From NCBI GenBank assembly GCA_019187405.1, contig JABAQZ010000001.1:164856-228855 (forward strand): a DNA stretch of 64,000 nt, in the 5' to 3' direction. A program made the translations under genes and the position numbers. The notes beneath the pieces are model-generated. The model worked only from the letters and a program-made list of their open reading frames with translations, was not told the DNA's origin and made no database searches. Positions 54,144 to 63,897 of the stretch are shown one piece after another. The stretch's first letter is position 1. The number at the start of each line of letters is the position of its first letter. The DNA comes from Ignavibacteria bacterium (GTDB lineage Bacteria > Bacteroidota > Ignavibacteria > Tepidaquicellales > Tepidaquicellaceae).

Positions 54144-54877
54144 CGACTCACCTTACAAAGGAACAGCTGAAAAAAGAATCGCAAGATTTTGTAAATCTCC
54201 CTTTTTGGGATACTTATTATTATTCTTCCGGTTTGTTGAAAAAAAAGATGGAGGTCAACATTCCAAAACATCTTGAAAAAGGAAAGCTGTATAACATTCT
54301 GGATTACGGCTGCGGAGTCAGACCTTATGAGTACATTTTTTCCGAATATGCAAATAGCTATACAGGAGCAGACGTTGGAGACAATCCTCATGCAGACGTA
54401 AAAATCATTCCGGATGAAAAACTTCCTTTAACAGATGGCAGCTACGACATTGTACTTTCATCTCAGGTGCTGGAACATGTGGAGGATACAGGATTCTATC
54501 TCGCGGAATGCAGGCGGCTTATGAAAGAAAACGGACTTTTATTTCTCTCGACACACGGAACATGGCAGTTTCATTCAGCTCCAATTGATGTGCAGCGATG
54601 GACATCTTACGGACTAAAAAGAGTCATTGAAAAATCTGGATTTAAAGTTATTGATTTCATACCGGCGCTCGGTCAGCTTGCTCTGACTTCACAGCTCCGG
54701 CTTACATTTTTCCATTCTTTTATCAAAGAAGTGTTTAAACCCGGAATTATATTTTATTACCCGCTTTCCTTATTTTATCAGATAAAGATGATGCTTGAAG
54801 ATCTGATAACTCCTCAGAGGGTTAAAGAAAGAGATTCCGCATATTATCTTGTGGTTGCAAAGAAAATTGGCAATTAA
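54140..54877 (+). CDS. class I SAM-dependent methyltransferase
   Basis: The 245-residue protein has the SAM-binding motif YNILDYGCGVRPYEYIFSEY, GADVGDNPHADVKIIPD and SYDIVLSSQVLEHVEDTGFY, then ECRRLMKENGLLFLSTHGTW. It looks like UbiE/Methyltransf_11 sugar or lipid methylases used in polysaccharide loci. It overlaps the flippase by 4 nt (ATGA). Substrate unknown. The following glycosyltransferase starts 13 bp later if its TTG at 54891 is used. Confidence 0.9.
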   Translation: MTTHLTKEQLKKESQDFVNLPFWDTYYYSSGLLKKKMEVNIPKHLEKGKLYNILDYGCGVRPYEYIFSEYANSYTGADVGDNPHADVKIIPDEKLPLTDGSYDIVLSSQVLEHVEDTGFYLAECRRLMKENGLLFLSTHGTWQFHSAPIDVQRWTSYGLKRVIEKSGFKVIDFIPALGQLALTSQLRLTFFHSFIKEVFKPGIIFYYPLSLFYQIKMMLEDLITPQRVKERDSAYYLVVAKKIGN

Positions 54878-54890
54878 TCATGTCAAAACA

Positions 54891-55988
54891 TTGAAAACAG
54901 AAAAAGCATTATTTATAAAACATTATTCGACAAATGCGAAGTTTGTACTGAACGATTATGAAATCCTGAAAAAATTTTTCTCAGCTGAATTCTATGATGC
55001 AAAAATTAAAAATAACCTGATCTCGATATTTGAGTTTTTGCGACAGTTTTTTTTCCTTCTTTTTAATATTCGTAAATTTGGATTAATATATATCTGGTTT
55101 GCCGATTATCATTCCTTCCTTCCGGTTTTTTTTGCAAAGCTGTTCGGAAGGAAATCCGTAATTGCCGTCGGTGGTTATGATGCAACCTACATACCTGAGA
55201 TTGACATGGGATTGTTTACAAAAACTTCCCTTAAAAAAAGATTCAGATGCTTTTGTGCAGGTTATTCACTCAAAAACTGTTCGCTTATTCTGCCGGTTGA
55301 CAAATCATTGATTGAAAATACAAATAAATATATCTATTCGGATTTATCCGACAAACCTGTTTTAAAGGACGGCATTAAAAACATGATTCCCGGAATTAAA
55401 ACATCGTTTAAAACTCTTCCGCTGGGCTATGATCCTGATTTGTTTAAAAAAAATCCCGAAATAAAAAAAGAGAATGCTGTAGTAAGTGCCGGATACATTA
55501 TGAGTGAGAATGAATTCAGAAGAAAAGGATTTGATATGCTCTTTGAATCTGCAAAAATACTTTCGGATATAAAATTTATATTTATCGGACTAAACGATTT
55601 TTATTTTGAAAAACTTAAGTCATCAGGTCTGAGAAATATTGAACTTTACAAACAAGTAAGTTATGACGAGCTGATAAAATTATACAGCCGGGCAAAAGTT
55701 TATTCACAGCTATCATTGTTCGAGGGTATGCCGAGCGCCGTTTGCGAGGCAATGCTGTGTGAGTGCATTCCTGTCGGTTCTGACGTAAATGGAATTCCAG
55801 ATATAATAGGCAGCAGCGGATTTATAGTTAAGGAAAAAAATATTGATTTAGTTGCCGAAGCATTTAAGAATGCCATTATGATGGATGAAAGCAAAGGTGT
55901 TAATTGCAGACAAAGAATTATCGAACAATATCCTTTACAAAAACGCGAGTCGGAATTAACAGAGATTTTAAAAGGATTACAAAATTGA
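54891..55988 (+). CDS. glycosyltransferase family 4 (GT-B fold)
   Basis: The product (365 residues from TTG 54891) has an N-terminal half with KHYSTNAKFVLNDYEILKK and KSVIAVGGYDATYIPE, and the C-terminal nucleotide-sugar binding domain FIFIGLNDFYFEKLKSSGL, VYSQLSLFEGMPSAVCEAM and VGSDVNGIPDIIGSSGFIV (the EGMP-SAVCEAML E-x7-E pattern of GT4). A TTG at 54849 would start inside the methyltransferase gene; 54891 gives a 13-bp gap. It probably adds a sugar to the glycan moved by the adjacent flippase. Confidence 0.88.
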   Translation: MKTEKALFIKHYSTNAKFVLNDYEILKKFFSAEFYDAKIKNNLISIFEFLRQFFFLLFNIRKFGLIYIWFADYHSFLPVFFAKLFGRKSVIAVGGYDATYIPEIDMGLFTKTSLKKRFRCFCAGYSLKNCSLILPVDKSLIENTNKYIYSDLSDKPVLKDGIKNMIPGIKTSFKTLPLGYDPDLFKKNPEIKKENAVVSAGYIMSENEFRRKGFDMLFESAKILSDIKFIFIGLNDFYFEKLKSSGLRNIELYKQVSYDELIKLYSRAKVYSQLSLFEGMPSAVCEAMLCECIPVGSDVNGIPDIIGSSGFIVKEKNIDLVAEAFKNAIMMDESKGVNCRQRIIEQYPLQKRESELTEILKGLQN

Positions 55989-56311
55989 ATTGAGATTTCG
56001 AATACGATAGATTCCGGCTTACATTGACAAGGTCTGCAACAAATCCTTGATGTTTCTCAATATATCTGTGCCTTCATTTTTATCTCACAATGCCTGTGCA
56101 ACTCCCATTCTACAATAAACTTTTGCAGAAAGTTTTCAAAAAATTTTATTGAAAGGTTACAAACTCAATAAAATGAATTTAAGATAAAGATGTCTCTAAA
56201 AACTCAAATGACGAAAGCAGGAAAATTTACAATCGTGAGAAAAACGCCGATGATAAAAAAATTATCAATCCCCTACGTAACATTTCACATTGCTCCGCCG
56301 CGAATTAATAT
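55989..56311. other. 323-bp intergenic region
   Basis: This lies between the convergent ends of the glycosyltransferase (plus) and the S51 protein (minus). A 50-codon open frame from 56190 to 56341 is low in conserved features and overlaps the S51 gene end; I did not call it. A GC-rich patch TCCGCCGCG near 56294 matches the one at 43733 in inverted form. I see no clear terminator hairpin, RNA gene or promoter. Confidence 0.5.
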
Positions 56312-57496
56312 TTATTTCCTGATTAATCTGGATTCTATCTGAGCTTTTATGAATGCGAGTTTGTCATGTTTTGTAAGGATGTCTCTGACAACTTCATTGT
56401 CAGCGATTGCCTGCCATTCTGAAATCTTTTTATCCTTAATCTTTGCTCTCCAAGAAGCAGGAATTTCAAATTTATTTCCTTCATTTGTAAGATTTGAATC
56501 AAAAGTGCCTTTAGCAATTCCAAAAAAAGCAACCGAATCATCTGTTAAAAGTGTATGCAGCAAAGTAATGTTGTAATCAGGAAACCATTTGAAATAACTT
56601 TGCCAGGCTTTTCTCATTTCACGCTTTCCGCTTATCACTATTCCCATGGAATCAATGAACTTATGATCATCAGTCATGAGTTTGAATAGTCCGTCAAGAT
56701 CGTGCTTATTGATATTTTCAATGAATGAAACAGCGGTATTCAATACATCTTCGTTATTTTGAGTTACTGCACTCTGTTCTAAATCCGAAATTTTTCCAAG
56801 ATAAATAGAATCTATCTGTAATTCCGAGATTCTATTTCTGTATTTTCTGACCTTAAAAGCTTTTGCATTCGGTCTGGATGTAATAACTTTTGCGGGCATA
56901 TTTTCAATGAAATGAATTGCTGCTCCGTCTTCTACTCCGTATCCGTCTTTTAAAATTCCGTTTAGAATTAGCTTTTGATATGCCTGCCGAAGTTCTACTC
57001 TGTCATCATAATGCGGACAAAAGCTTCCTTTCAAAAACCCAAGACATTGCAGGCGCCTTAATTCACCCGGAGAAGGATTTGTGATTCCGTCTTCGAACCA
57101 GCAAATTGCACCCGCACTCATGCCCGTAAGTATAATGCCTTCATTCCATGCTTTTCTCATGATTTTGTCCACGCGGAATTTTTTCCAAGTTTCCATTATC
57201 AATTTCGTGTTACCGCCGCCGACATGAATTATATCCTGTTCAAGAATAAACTTCTCAATATTTTTCGGGGGTTCAAGAAACGAAAGATGAGTCGGAATGC
57301 AAGGCAGTTTATCGAAAAAATTATAAAACATTTCTCTGTATTCAATGCCATCGTTGCTTGCAGTTCCAAGAAAACAAATTTTAGGTTTAGCTTTAGGTAC
57401 AAGATTGAGAATGTATTTATCGAGAAGTCCGTTATCGGGTTCCATAGAAAACATACCTCCTCCTATTGCGATAATTTGCCGGGGTCTTTTTAGCAT
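56312..57496 (-). CDS. peptidase S51 (cyanophycinase/dipeptidase E-like) fused to a SnoaL-like domain
   Basis: The 394-residue protein has an S51-type part (residues about 1-230): IAIGGGMFSMEPDN, DIIHVGGGNTKLIMETW and the nucleophile elbow LTGMSAGAICWFED, then DGYGVEDGAAIHF. Residues about 255-375 look like an NTF2/SnoaL domain (SFIENINKHDLDGLFKLMTD, MRKAWQSYFKWFPDYNITL). S51 enzymes cut Asp- or Arg-containing dipeptides or cyanophycin. The fusion order is unusual; the SnoaL-like domain could bind a small ligand or mediate dimerisation. No signal peptide is seen. Confidence 0.8.
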   Translation of the reverse strand: MLKRPRQIIAIGGGMFSMEPDNGLLDKYILNLVPKAKPKICFLGTASNDGIEYREMFYNFFDKLPCIPTHLSFLEPPKNIEKFILEQDIIHVGGGNTKLIMETWKKFRVDKIMRKAWNEGIILTGMSAGAICWFEDGITNPSPGELRRLQCLGFLKGSFCPHYDDRVELRQAYQKLILNGILKDGYGVEDGAAIHFIENMPAKVITSRPNAKAFKVRKYRNRISELQIDSIYLGKISDLEQSAVTQNNEDVLNTAVSFIENINKHDLDGLFKLMTDDHKFIDSMGIVISGKREMRKAWQSYFKWFPDYNITLLHTLLTDDSVAFFGIAKGTFDSNLTNEGNKFEIPASWRAKIKDKKISEWQAIADNEVVRDILTKHDKLAFIKAQIESRLIRK

Positions 57497-57632
57497 GATT
57501 TGATTTTATTTTGATCAAACATACTAAAGTTGAGGTATAATTTCAGTGGAAAAGATTGTGAAATTTGAAATTGAATTCGGCAAACTTTGCAGCATGGTTT
57601 ACAACTTTACTTCAAAATTTTTTCAAAAAAAA

Positions 57633-57950
57633 TTATTCTTCCCAAATATGAAATCTCATACCGTACGGATCGGCAATCATTAAAGACTTTTCACTGTAAA
57701 TCTGCGTAACTCTGCAGCCCTCACTTTCGAGCAGTTTCCTTGCTTTCTTCACGCTGTCAACTTTGAATTCAAAAAAAGTATATCCTCCGGAATTGTCTTC
57801 TATGCAGAAGTTTATCCCATCTTTCAAAAAGTATGTTTCATTGCTTTTAATTTCGCTTTCTTCCATACCAAGTACTCTTTTGTAAAAATCCACCGCCTTA
57901 TCGTAATCTTTTACCTGTATGGCAATATACGGACTGAACTTAAATTCCAT
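57633..57950 (-). CDS. VOC / glyoxalase-like domain protein
   Basis: The 105-residue protein is a single vicinal oxygen chelate module: FSPYIAIQVKDYDKAVDFYK, VLGMEESEI, NFCIEDNSGGYTFFEFKVDS, and LMIADPYGMRFHIWEE. The His/Glu metal positions at the module ends are only partly recognisable. Such proteins include glyoxalases, antibiotic-resistance and dioxygenase relatives. Substrate unknown. Confidence 0.85.
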   Translation of the reverse strand: MEFKFSPYIAIQVKDYDKAVDFYKRVLGMEESEIKSNETYFLKDGINFCIEDNSGGYTFFEFKVDSVKKARKLLESEGCRVTQIYSEKSLMIADPYGMRFHIWEE

Positions 57951-58201
57951 AACTATTTTAAATGAATGAAAATTTGTTTATTAGTTAATTTTAAATTTTA
58001 GCAAATACTGTTTACGGGTATTTCTAAAACAAAAACATGAATAAAATTTGCAAAAAATAAAACTCTCTTTATTATTTCTTATAAAACTTAAAAATTTTTT
58101 TTAAAAATGAAAGAACAAAGCAGGGAGATTGAAACTTAAACTTCGAGAAGCGATTCATTAATTAATTTTATAAAAAATTATTTGAAGTCTGCTTGTGAAG
58201 T
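57951..58201. other. 251-bp AT-rich intergenic region, nothing called
   Basis: It separates the VOC gene start from the end of the GNAT gene, both on the minus strand. It is very AT-rich with runs of A and T, and I see no open frame, hairpin terminator, repeat or RNA gene in it. It may hold the VOC gene promoter. Confidence 0.4.
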
Positions 58202-58987
58202 TCATTTCAAATTTTTATTAAACATAATCTCATTATACTCATGGATTATTTCAAAACCAAGATTTTTATAACATTTAATTGCAGGTAAATTTTCAGAGCT
58301 TACATTCAGACCGATATGATCCACTGTTAGAAATAAATCTTCACATAAAGCAGATGTAAGTTTTCTGCAAATAGATTTACTTCTGTATTTTACATCAGTA
58401 ACGATATTTCCAAGAGCTGCAATTCTATACTCTTCCGAATAAACATGTATTCCTGCTATTCCCGTGATACTGTCGTCGATCAGATAACCTAAATATTTTC
58501 CAGTATCCAGCATTCTTTCATCAAACCAGTTTTGCGGATAATTAGAATCATAAAAACTTTGAATATTAGCGAAATCATCTTTACCGAGTCTTCGTATCTT
58601 ACCATCATTTTCAGTTGATTTAAACTTATTCTTTGTCAACAGCATCTTGTAATGTCTGCCGTGAAATATTTTTCGTGATGAATCAACAATTAAATTATCA
58701 AGCCCCGTCGAAAGATGAGAATAAAATTTATCCGGCAAAACCGGAATCAATTCATTAAGCAAAATTTCGGTTTCATAAAAATTGTCATCAGCTATTGCAA
58801 TTAATACCGGAAGTTCTGTTCCAGAATAAGTAAATACGATCTGCCTGATTTCATCATTATTTATTGCAGCATACCAATGCGTGTATTTAAAAAAGAAATC
58901 ATCCAGATCGCCAATCTGATAAACGTAAAGACCCGGATTTTTTCTGAAAAAAGTTTCAATCGTTTTTTTATCCTTTATTTCTGTCAT
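58202..58987 (-). CDS. GNAT-like acetyltransferase with an N-terminal extension
   Basis: The 261-residue product has a C-terminal GNAT domain (ITGIAGIHVYSEEYRIAALG, YRSKSICRKLTSALCED, LNVSSENLPAIKCYKNLGF). The first 110 residues (FFRKNPGLYVYQIGDLDDFF, HWYAAINNDEIRQIVFTYSG) form an extra domain, as in FeeM/YjcK-like or double-GNAT proteins. Substrate unknown. It is divergent from the M29 aminopeptidase gene, with a 71-bp gap. Confidence 0.82.
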   Translation of the reverse strand: MTEIKDKKTIETFFRKNPGLYVYQIGDLDDFFFKYTHWYAAINNDEIRQIVFTYSGTELPVLIAIADDNFYETEILLNELIPVLPDKFYSHLSTGLDNLIVDSSRKIFHGRHYKMLLTKNKFKSTENDGKIRRLGKDDFANIQSFYDSNYPQNWFDERMLDTGKYLGYLIDDSITGIAGIHVYSEEYRIAALGNIVTDVKYRSKSICRKLTSALCEDLFLTVDHIGLNVSSENLPAIKCYKNLGFEIIHEYNEIMFNKNLK

Positions 58988-59058
58988 ACAATTGTCGATG
59001 AAATTGGGTAATTTTGTATAATTTAAAAAACAAAGAATTGTGAATAAACTAAAATAAA

Positions 59059-60294
59059 ATGGAAGATAATACTTTAAAAAAATACTGTGAACTGATTATT
59101 AATGCAGGTGTAAATTTATATGAAGACCAGTGCTTGTCTATTTCGAGTGGTATTAAGAACGCAAGCCACGCTTACATGCTTGCAGAAAAGGCATACGAAA
59201 ACGGAGCAAAATATGTTGACATAAGTTTTCATTCCAACACTCTTACAAGACACAGAATTAATAATACGGTCAACTCTTCAAACTTTGGATATTTTCCAAA
59301 TTATCACATAAACCGCGGGTTTGAATTAATATCAAATGACTGGGCGCATGTAAAAATTGATAATCTCGAGGAACTCGATGATTTAAAAGGAATTGATTCT
59401 GAAAAACTTGGCTTGATGTTAAGAAATGAACAGGAAAATATGAAAGCAATTTCAAAATCCGTTTCTTCATCGAGAATAAGCTGGTGTGTAACTGCATTTC
59501 CGGGTCCGGTATGGGCTGCAAAAGTTTACGGTACTTCAATGAACGGAAAGTCAGAAGAAAACTTATGGAATAGTCTTATCAAAATTCTCCGTTTAGATAA
59601 ACCGGATCCGGTAAAAGAATGGATGACATTTGCCGAAAAGCTTAAATCGAGAGGCGAAGAACTGACAAAGATGAAATTAGAAAAACTGATTTTTGAAGGG
59701 GAAGAAACAAATCTGGAAATTTATCTTAATGAAAATTCAGTTTGGAAAGGAGGAGTGATTACGGCAGCAAACGGCAGGAAGTTTATTCCCAACCTTCCGA
59801 CTGAAGAAGTATTTACTACTCCCGATTTCAGAAAAACAAAAGGCAAAGTAAAAGTTACCAAACCCGTGAAAGTACTTGAAAATCTATTGAATGATATTTG
59901 GTTTGAATTTAAAAACGGTAAAGTTGTTGATTACGGTTCGGATGCCGGTAAAAAAATTCTCGATCAGTATTTCAGTATTGACGAAGGTTCGTCTTATCTT
60001 GGCGAAGTTGCACTCGTTGATTCGAGTTCAGAAATTTTCAGAAGCGGTCTGGTTTTTAACAGCATTCTTTATGATGAAAATGCAGCATGCCATATTGCTT
60101 TGGGGAGGGGAATCACATCGTGTTTCAGCAACAGCGAGCAGCTTTTAAATCAAAATGAAATGAATAAAAACGGCTGCAATTATTCATTGGTTCATACTGA
60201 TTTCATGATCGGATCGGATAGCATAAACGTTACGGGAAAAGACAAATCGGGAAATAAAATCGAAATTATCAAATCAGGAAAATTTGTAATCTGA
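59059..60294 (+). CDS. M29 family metallo-aminopeptidase (thermophilic aminopeptidase type)
   Basis: The 411-residue protein has the M29 pattern: KKYCELIINAGVNLYEDQCL near the start, WCVTAFPGPVWAAKVYG, the metal-ligand block NLPTEEVFTTPDFRKTKGKV with Glu, and GEVALVDSSSEI and HIALGRGI in the C-terminal region. M29 aminopeptidases remove N-terminal residues from peptides and use two metal ions. It has no signal peptide, so it acts in the cytoplasm. Confidence 0.9.
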   Translation: MEDNTLKKYCELIINAGVNLYEDQCLSISSGIKNASHAYMLAEKAYENGAKYVDISFHSNTLTRHRINNTVNSSNFGYFPNYHINRGFELISNDWAHVKIDNLEELDDLKGIDSEKLGLMLRNEQENMKAISKSVSSSRISWCVTAFPGPVWAAKVYGTSMNGKSEENLWNSLIKILRLDKPDPVKEWMTFAEKLKSRGEELTKMKLEKLIFEGEETNLEIYLNENSVWKGGVITAANGRKFIPNLPTEEVFTTPDFRKTKGKVKVTKPVKVLENLLNDIWFEFKNGKVVDYGSDAGKKILDQYFSIDEGSSYLGEVALVDSSSEIFRSGLVFNSILYDENAACHIALGRGITSCFSNSEQLLNQNEMNKNGCNYSLVHTDFMIGSDSINVTGKDKSGNKIEIIKSGKFVI

Positions 60295-60301
60295 TTAATT
60301 G

Positions 60302-61042
60302 TCATTTTCCTTTTATTGCACAGCCCTTAAAAATTTTTCCGCTGCTTAATTTTACTTCAGCCGAATAATCATATACAGTGTCCGACATCGTATCGGAACA
60401 TTTCTCCTTTTTTACAAATATATCAATCGAGATTCTCTGAATTTTATTATGAGCGGTATAGATTATAATTCCGCTTTCATTCTTTGGCTCTTCATAGAAA
60501 AAATTGTATATTTTATTTTCGCTGTTATCAATCAGCTCGATAAGATTTTCGCTTTGAGAAATTTGAAGTGACCAGTTCGGCTCGTTTCCCAGAGCCCAGA
60601 AATCATATTTTATGCATGTGTTTTTAAAATTCTTTTTCTGAACGTCAATAACCTCTTTTACTACCAATGTTCTTGGATATTTTTCTTTATACTTATAAAT
60701 TTCGGTTGGAATTAATTCTCCCTTAAATTTTACCATCACAGCCCCATAAAAATTTTTGTAAGAATGATATTTCTCATAAATGTCCTTTAATTTGCCGGTA
60801 GCATCATTTACCCAATAAACAGTGTCTGGGTTGGAACAATCTCTGAATATATTTTCGTTAGAATTCAGAGAACAAATGCCTTCATATTCTTTTTCGGAAT
60901 TCTTTGAAACGTTTACGGAAGAATCTTTAGAAGAATTTTTCTTTATGGGGTTTACCGGGTTTTCGGAAATGTTGTTTTCCTGCTTAACCACACACCCGGA
61001 CATCAGCATTGATAATAATGCAATGAAGAAAAAATTTTTCAT
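60302..61042 (-). CDS. lipoprotein with a COG3650-like domain
   Basis: The 246-residue protein has a lipoprotein signal peptide (FFIALLSMLMSGCVVKQ, Cys17 as lipidation site). Residues about 140-245 match the COG3650-like pattern: DFWALGNEPNWSLQISQSEN, ELIDNSENKIYNFFYEE, and the Cys-containing end KCSDTMSDTVYDY, GKIFKGCAIKGK. Similar domains occur near META and NlpE-type proteins of the envelope. Role unknown; probably anchored in the inner or outer membrane. It lies 27 bp after the TauE gene and may be co-transcribed. Confidence 0.75.
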   Translation of the reverse strand: MKNFFFIALLSMLMSGCVVKQENNISENPVNPIKKNSSKDSSVNVSKNSEKEYEGICSLNSNENIFRDCSNPDTVYWVNDATGKLKDIYEKYHSYKNFYGAVMVKFKGELIPTEIYKYKEKYPRTLVVKEVIDVQKKNFKNTCIKYDFWALGNEPNWSLQISQSENLIELIDNSENKIYNFFYEEPKNESGIIIYTAHNKIQRISIDIFVKKEKCSDTMSDTVYDYSAEVKLSSGKIFKGCAIKGK

Positions 61043-61069
61043 ATAAAATATTTAATTGAAAAATAATTT

Positions 61070-62011
61070 TTACAATCCGATTGACTTTATAACAGTCCTG
61101 GTACTCAAAACAATAATGAGTATCCCTACGAAAATCATCGCGGTCTTTGTATTTATCCTGCTGCAAATGTAAGCTCCCAATGGAGCAGCGATAATGCCCC
61201 CCAGTATCAAGCCCGCTATAATGCTGAAACCCTGCAACCCTATCAATAATGTGAAAACTCCTGCACCGGTCAACGACACAAAAAATTCTGATGAGTTGAC
61301 AGATCCAATAGTCGTCCTTGGCTGCGCTCCTCTTCCAAGAAGTGTGGTAGTTACTACAGGTCCCCATCCGCCTCCACCTATATTGTCAAGAAATCCTCCT
61401 GCTAAAGCAAGCAGACCAACTTTGTCAGGGGCTTTGAACTGAATGAATTTCTTCAAAGCCTTGAGTATAATGACAATACCCATGATAAGAAGATAAATTG
61501 ATACATAAGGCTTTATGAAATTACCGTCAACAGAAGTCAGAATAAATGCACCCATGGCAGCACCAATTGAACCGGGAATTGCTAATTTAAAAAAGAGTTT
61601 TTTGTTTACATTTCCGAATCTCCAGTGGGACAAACCGGATATCCCGGTTGTAAATACTTCCGCAACATGGACGCTTGCACTTGCTGCAGCAGGAGGAACT
61701 CCCGCACTCATTAAAAAAGTGGTTGAGCTGACGCCGTATGCCATTCCCAATGAACCGTCAATCAGCTGTGCAAATAATCCCACGGCAAAATATATAAAGA
61801 ACTGAATATCAAAAAAATCCCTTAATGTATTTTTCCATAAAATATGCTGATCATCAGACATAATAAATTGACCGTATGCAAAGAAAATAACGAGCAGGCT
61901 TGCTATTATTGCAAATACAATTAAGTAAATTGAAAATATTTTTTTTAAAGTATTTGTTGAATCATCTTTTGTTCTGTCATTTAAAGCAATTTCAGCCTGT
62001 GAAGAATTCAT
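61070..62011 (-). CDS. TauE/SafE family sulfite/organosulfonate exporter-like membrane protein
   Basis: The 313-residue product has about eight transmembrane segments in two repeats, with the TauE-type patterns LIDGSLGMAYGVSSTTFLMS, the matching GGGWGPVVTTTLLGRGAQPR and a GGFLDNIGGGG loop. Members are thought to export sulfite or sulfoacetate, or to carry other anions. An N-terminal soluble segment of about 24 residues precedes the first helix. It lies 97 bp after the hutU gene. Confidence 0.87.
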   Translation of the reverse strand: MNSSQAEIALNDRTKDDSTNTLKKIFSIYLIVFAIIASLLVIFFAYGQFIMSDDQHILWKNTLRDFFDIQFFIYFAVGLFAQLIDGSLGMAYGVSSTTFLMSAGVPPAAASASVHVAEVFTTGISGLSHWRFGNVNKKLFFKLAIPGSIGAAMGAFILTSVDGNFIKPYVSIYLLIMGIVIILKALKKFIQFKAPDKVGLLALAGGFLDNIGGGGWGPVVTTTLLGRGAQPRTTIGSVNSSEFFVSLTGAGVFTLLIGLQGFSIIAGLILGGIIAAPLGAYICSRINTKTAMIFVGILIIVLSTRTVIKSIGL

Positions 62012-62108
62012 GATGCGAATGTATTTATATGATTGATTTTAATACCTTCCGTGAAAATTATACAGCCAGTAATATGAAGAAATATTTATTTTATAAAAAA
62101 GTTATTCT

Positions 62109-63761
62109 TCAGATTTTAAACATCGGCATTTTGATACCGAATTTTTTCATTTCATCAATAGCAAGCTCATATCCGGCATCTGCATGTCTTACAATTCCCA
62201 TGCCTGGGTCATAAGAGAGACATCGTTCGAGTCTTTGTTCTGCTTCAGCTGAGCCGTCTGCAACAATTACCATTCCCGAATGAATTGAATTTCCTATCCC
62301 CACACCTCCGCCGTGATGAAGCGATACCCAGCTTGCGCCGCCTATACAGTGAAGTCCAAAATTAAGCACCGGCCAGTCGGCAATTGCATCAGAGCCGTCA
62401 AGCATTTTTTCCGTTTCACGGTTTGGCGAGGCAACACTGCCGCAATCGAGATGATCTCTGCCTATAACAATGGGTGCGGACACTTTTCCTGTTCTTACAA
62501 GTTCATTGAATATTCTGCCTGCCTTCGCTCTTTCACCGTAACCCAACCAGCAAATTCTCGACGGAAGTCCCTGAAAGTGAACTTTCTCCTTTGCTGCTTT
62601 CAGCCATTTATGCAGAAGTTTATTTTCCGGAAAGGCATTCATTATGGCTTCGTCGGTTGTGTATATGTCTTCCGGCTTGCCCGATAATGCTACCCATCTG
62701 AAAGGTCCCTTGCCTTCACAAAACAATGGTCGGATGTATTCCGGTACAAATCCGGGAATTTCAAAAGCCGATTTAAAGCAATTATTGTATGCCTCGCCTC
62801 TCAGATTATTTCCGTAATCAAATACGATAGCGCCTCTCTTCATAAACTCCCACATTGTCCTGCAGTGAAGCACAACTGTTTTTCTTGCAAGCTCCTGATA
62901 TTTTGCCGGATCGGATTTTCTTAACTCGAGCGCGGATTCGAAAGTCATATTCATCGGCACATATCCGTTTAACATGTCATGGGCAGACGTCTGGTCGGTT
63001 ACCACATCAGGTAATATATTTCTTTTCAGAATTTCCGGAAGCGCTTCGCCCGCATTACCGACTAAACCAACAGATAAAGCTTTTTTGTTTTTCTTTGCCT
63101 CGAGTACAAGATTCAGAGCTTCATCAAGATTTTCTGTAATAATATCGCAGTAACCCGTATCTATTCTTTTCTGAATTCTCGATTTGTCAACATCAACTCC
63201 GAGAAATGCTGCGCCGTTAAGCGTTGCAGCAAGCGGCTGTGCTCCGCCCATTCCTCCGAGTCCGCATGTCAGCACAAACTTGCCGGACAAGGTCCCGTCA
63301 AAATGTTTATTTGCGCATGCAGCAAAAGTTTCGTAAGTTCCCTGAAGTATTCCCTGCGTACCGATATAAATCCATGAACCCGCCGTCATTTGACCGTACA
63401 TTGTAAGCCCGAGAGCTTCGAGTCTTCTGAATTCATCCCAGTTTGCCCACGCGGGAACAATCTGTGAATTTGATATCATTACTCTCGGAGCATCGCTGTG
63501 CGTTTTGAAAACGGCAACAGGTTTTCCTGATTGAACGAGCAGAGTTTCATCATCATTAAGATTTTTTAATGTCTCGATTATTTTATCGAAACATTCCCAG
63601 TTTCTTGCAGCTTTGCCGCTGCCGCCGTAAACAATAAGCTCATCAGGTCGTTCTGCAACATCAGGATCGAGATTGTTCATCAGCATTCTCATGGCAGCTT
63701 CTGTAATCCAGTTTTTGCAGGAGAGTTTATTTCCGGTTGGAGCTTTTATACTATTAAACAT
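62109..63761 (-). CDS. hutU: urocanate hydratase
   Basis: HutU converts urocanate to imidazolonepropionate with bound NAD+ in histidine degradation. The 550-residue product shows the family blocks: [72 protein letters not shown], and the end [20 protein letters not shown] followed by [20 protein letters not shown]. Length is normal. No other hut gene is in the window; the small gene to its left on the minus strand is only partly present. Confidence 0.97.
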   Translation of the reverse strand: MFNSIKAPTGNKLSCKNWITEAAMRMLMNNLDPDVAERPDELIVYGGSGKAARNWECFDKIIETLKNLNDDETLLVQSGKPVAVFKTHSDAPRVMISNSQIVPAWANWDEFRRLEALGLTMYGQMTAGSWIYIGTQGILQGTYETFAACANKHFDGTLSGKFVLTCGLGGMGGAQPLAATLNGAAFLGVDVDKSRIQKRIDTGYCDIITENLDEALNLVLEAKKNKKALSVGLVGNAGEALPEILKRNILPDVVTDQTSAHDMLNGYVPMNMTFESALELRKSDPAKYQELARKTVVLHCRTMWEFMKRGAIVFDYGNNLRGEAYNNCFKSAFEIPGFVPEYIRPLFCEGKGPFRWVALSGKPEDIYTTDEAIMNAFPENKLLHKWLKAAKEKVHFQGLPSRICWLGYGERAKAGRIFNELVRTGKVSAPIVIGRDHLDCGSVASPNRETEKMLDGSDAIADWPVLNFGLHCIGGASWVSLHHGGGVGIGNSIHSGMVIVADGSAEAEQRLERCLSYDPGMGIVRHADAGYELAIDEMKKFGIKMPMFKI

Positions 63762-63814
63762 TAAATTTTGAGTTTGTTTAAAATAAAAATTATATCGTTC
63801 AAATAATATTAACT

Positions 63815-63852
63815 AAAAAAGGTCACGGAATATTTTCCATGAACCTTTTTTT
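63815..63852 (-). terminator. intrinsic terminator for the gene at the right edge
   Basis: Read on the minus strand: AGGT-T-CATGGAA, a 4-nt AATA loop, TTCCGTG-ACCT, then a T-run. The stem pairs GGAA/TTCC, CAT/GTG with one G-U, and AGGT/ACCT around a single bulged T. It lies after the stop codon of the partial gene at 63898 and before hutU on the same strand, so it separates the two. Confidence 0.7.
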
Positions 63853-63897
63853 GTTTATAAAATTAATACATTTTTATTTACTATTAGGACATTTGTC

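Noticed and set aside
56190..56341. 50-codon open frame starting with MSLKTQMTKAGKF
   Set aside because: It overlaps the end of the S51 gene, has no conserved features and no ribosome binding site. Chance open frames of this size are common here.
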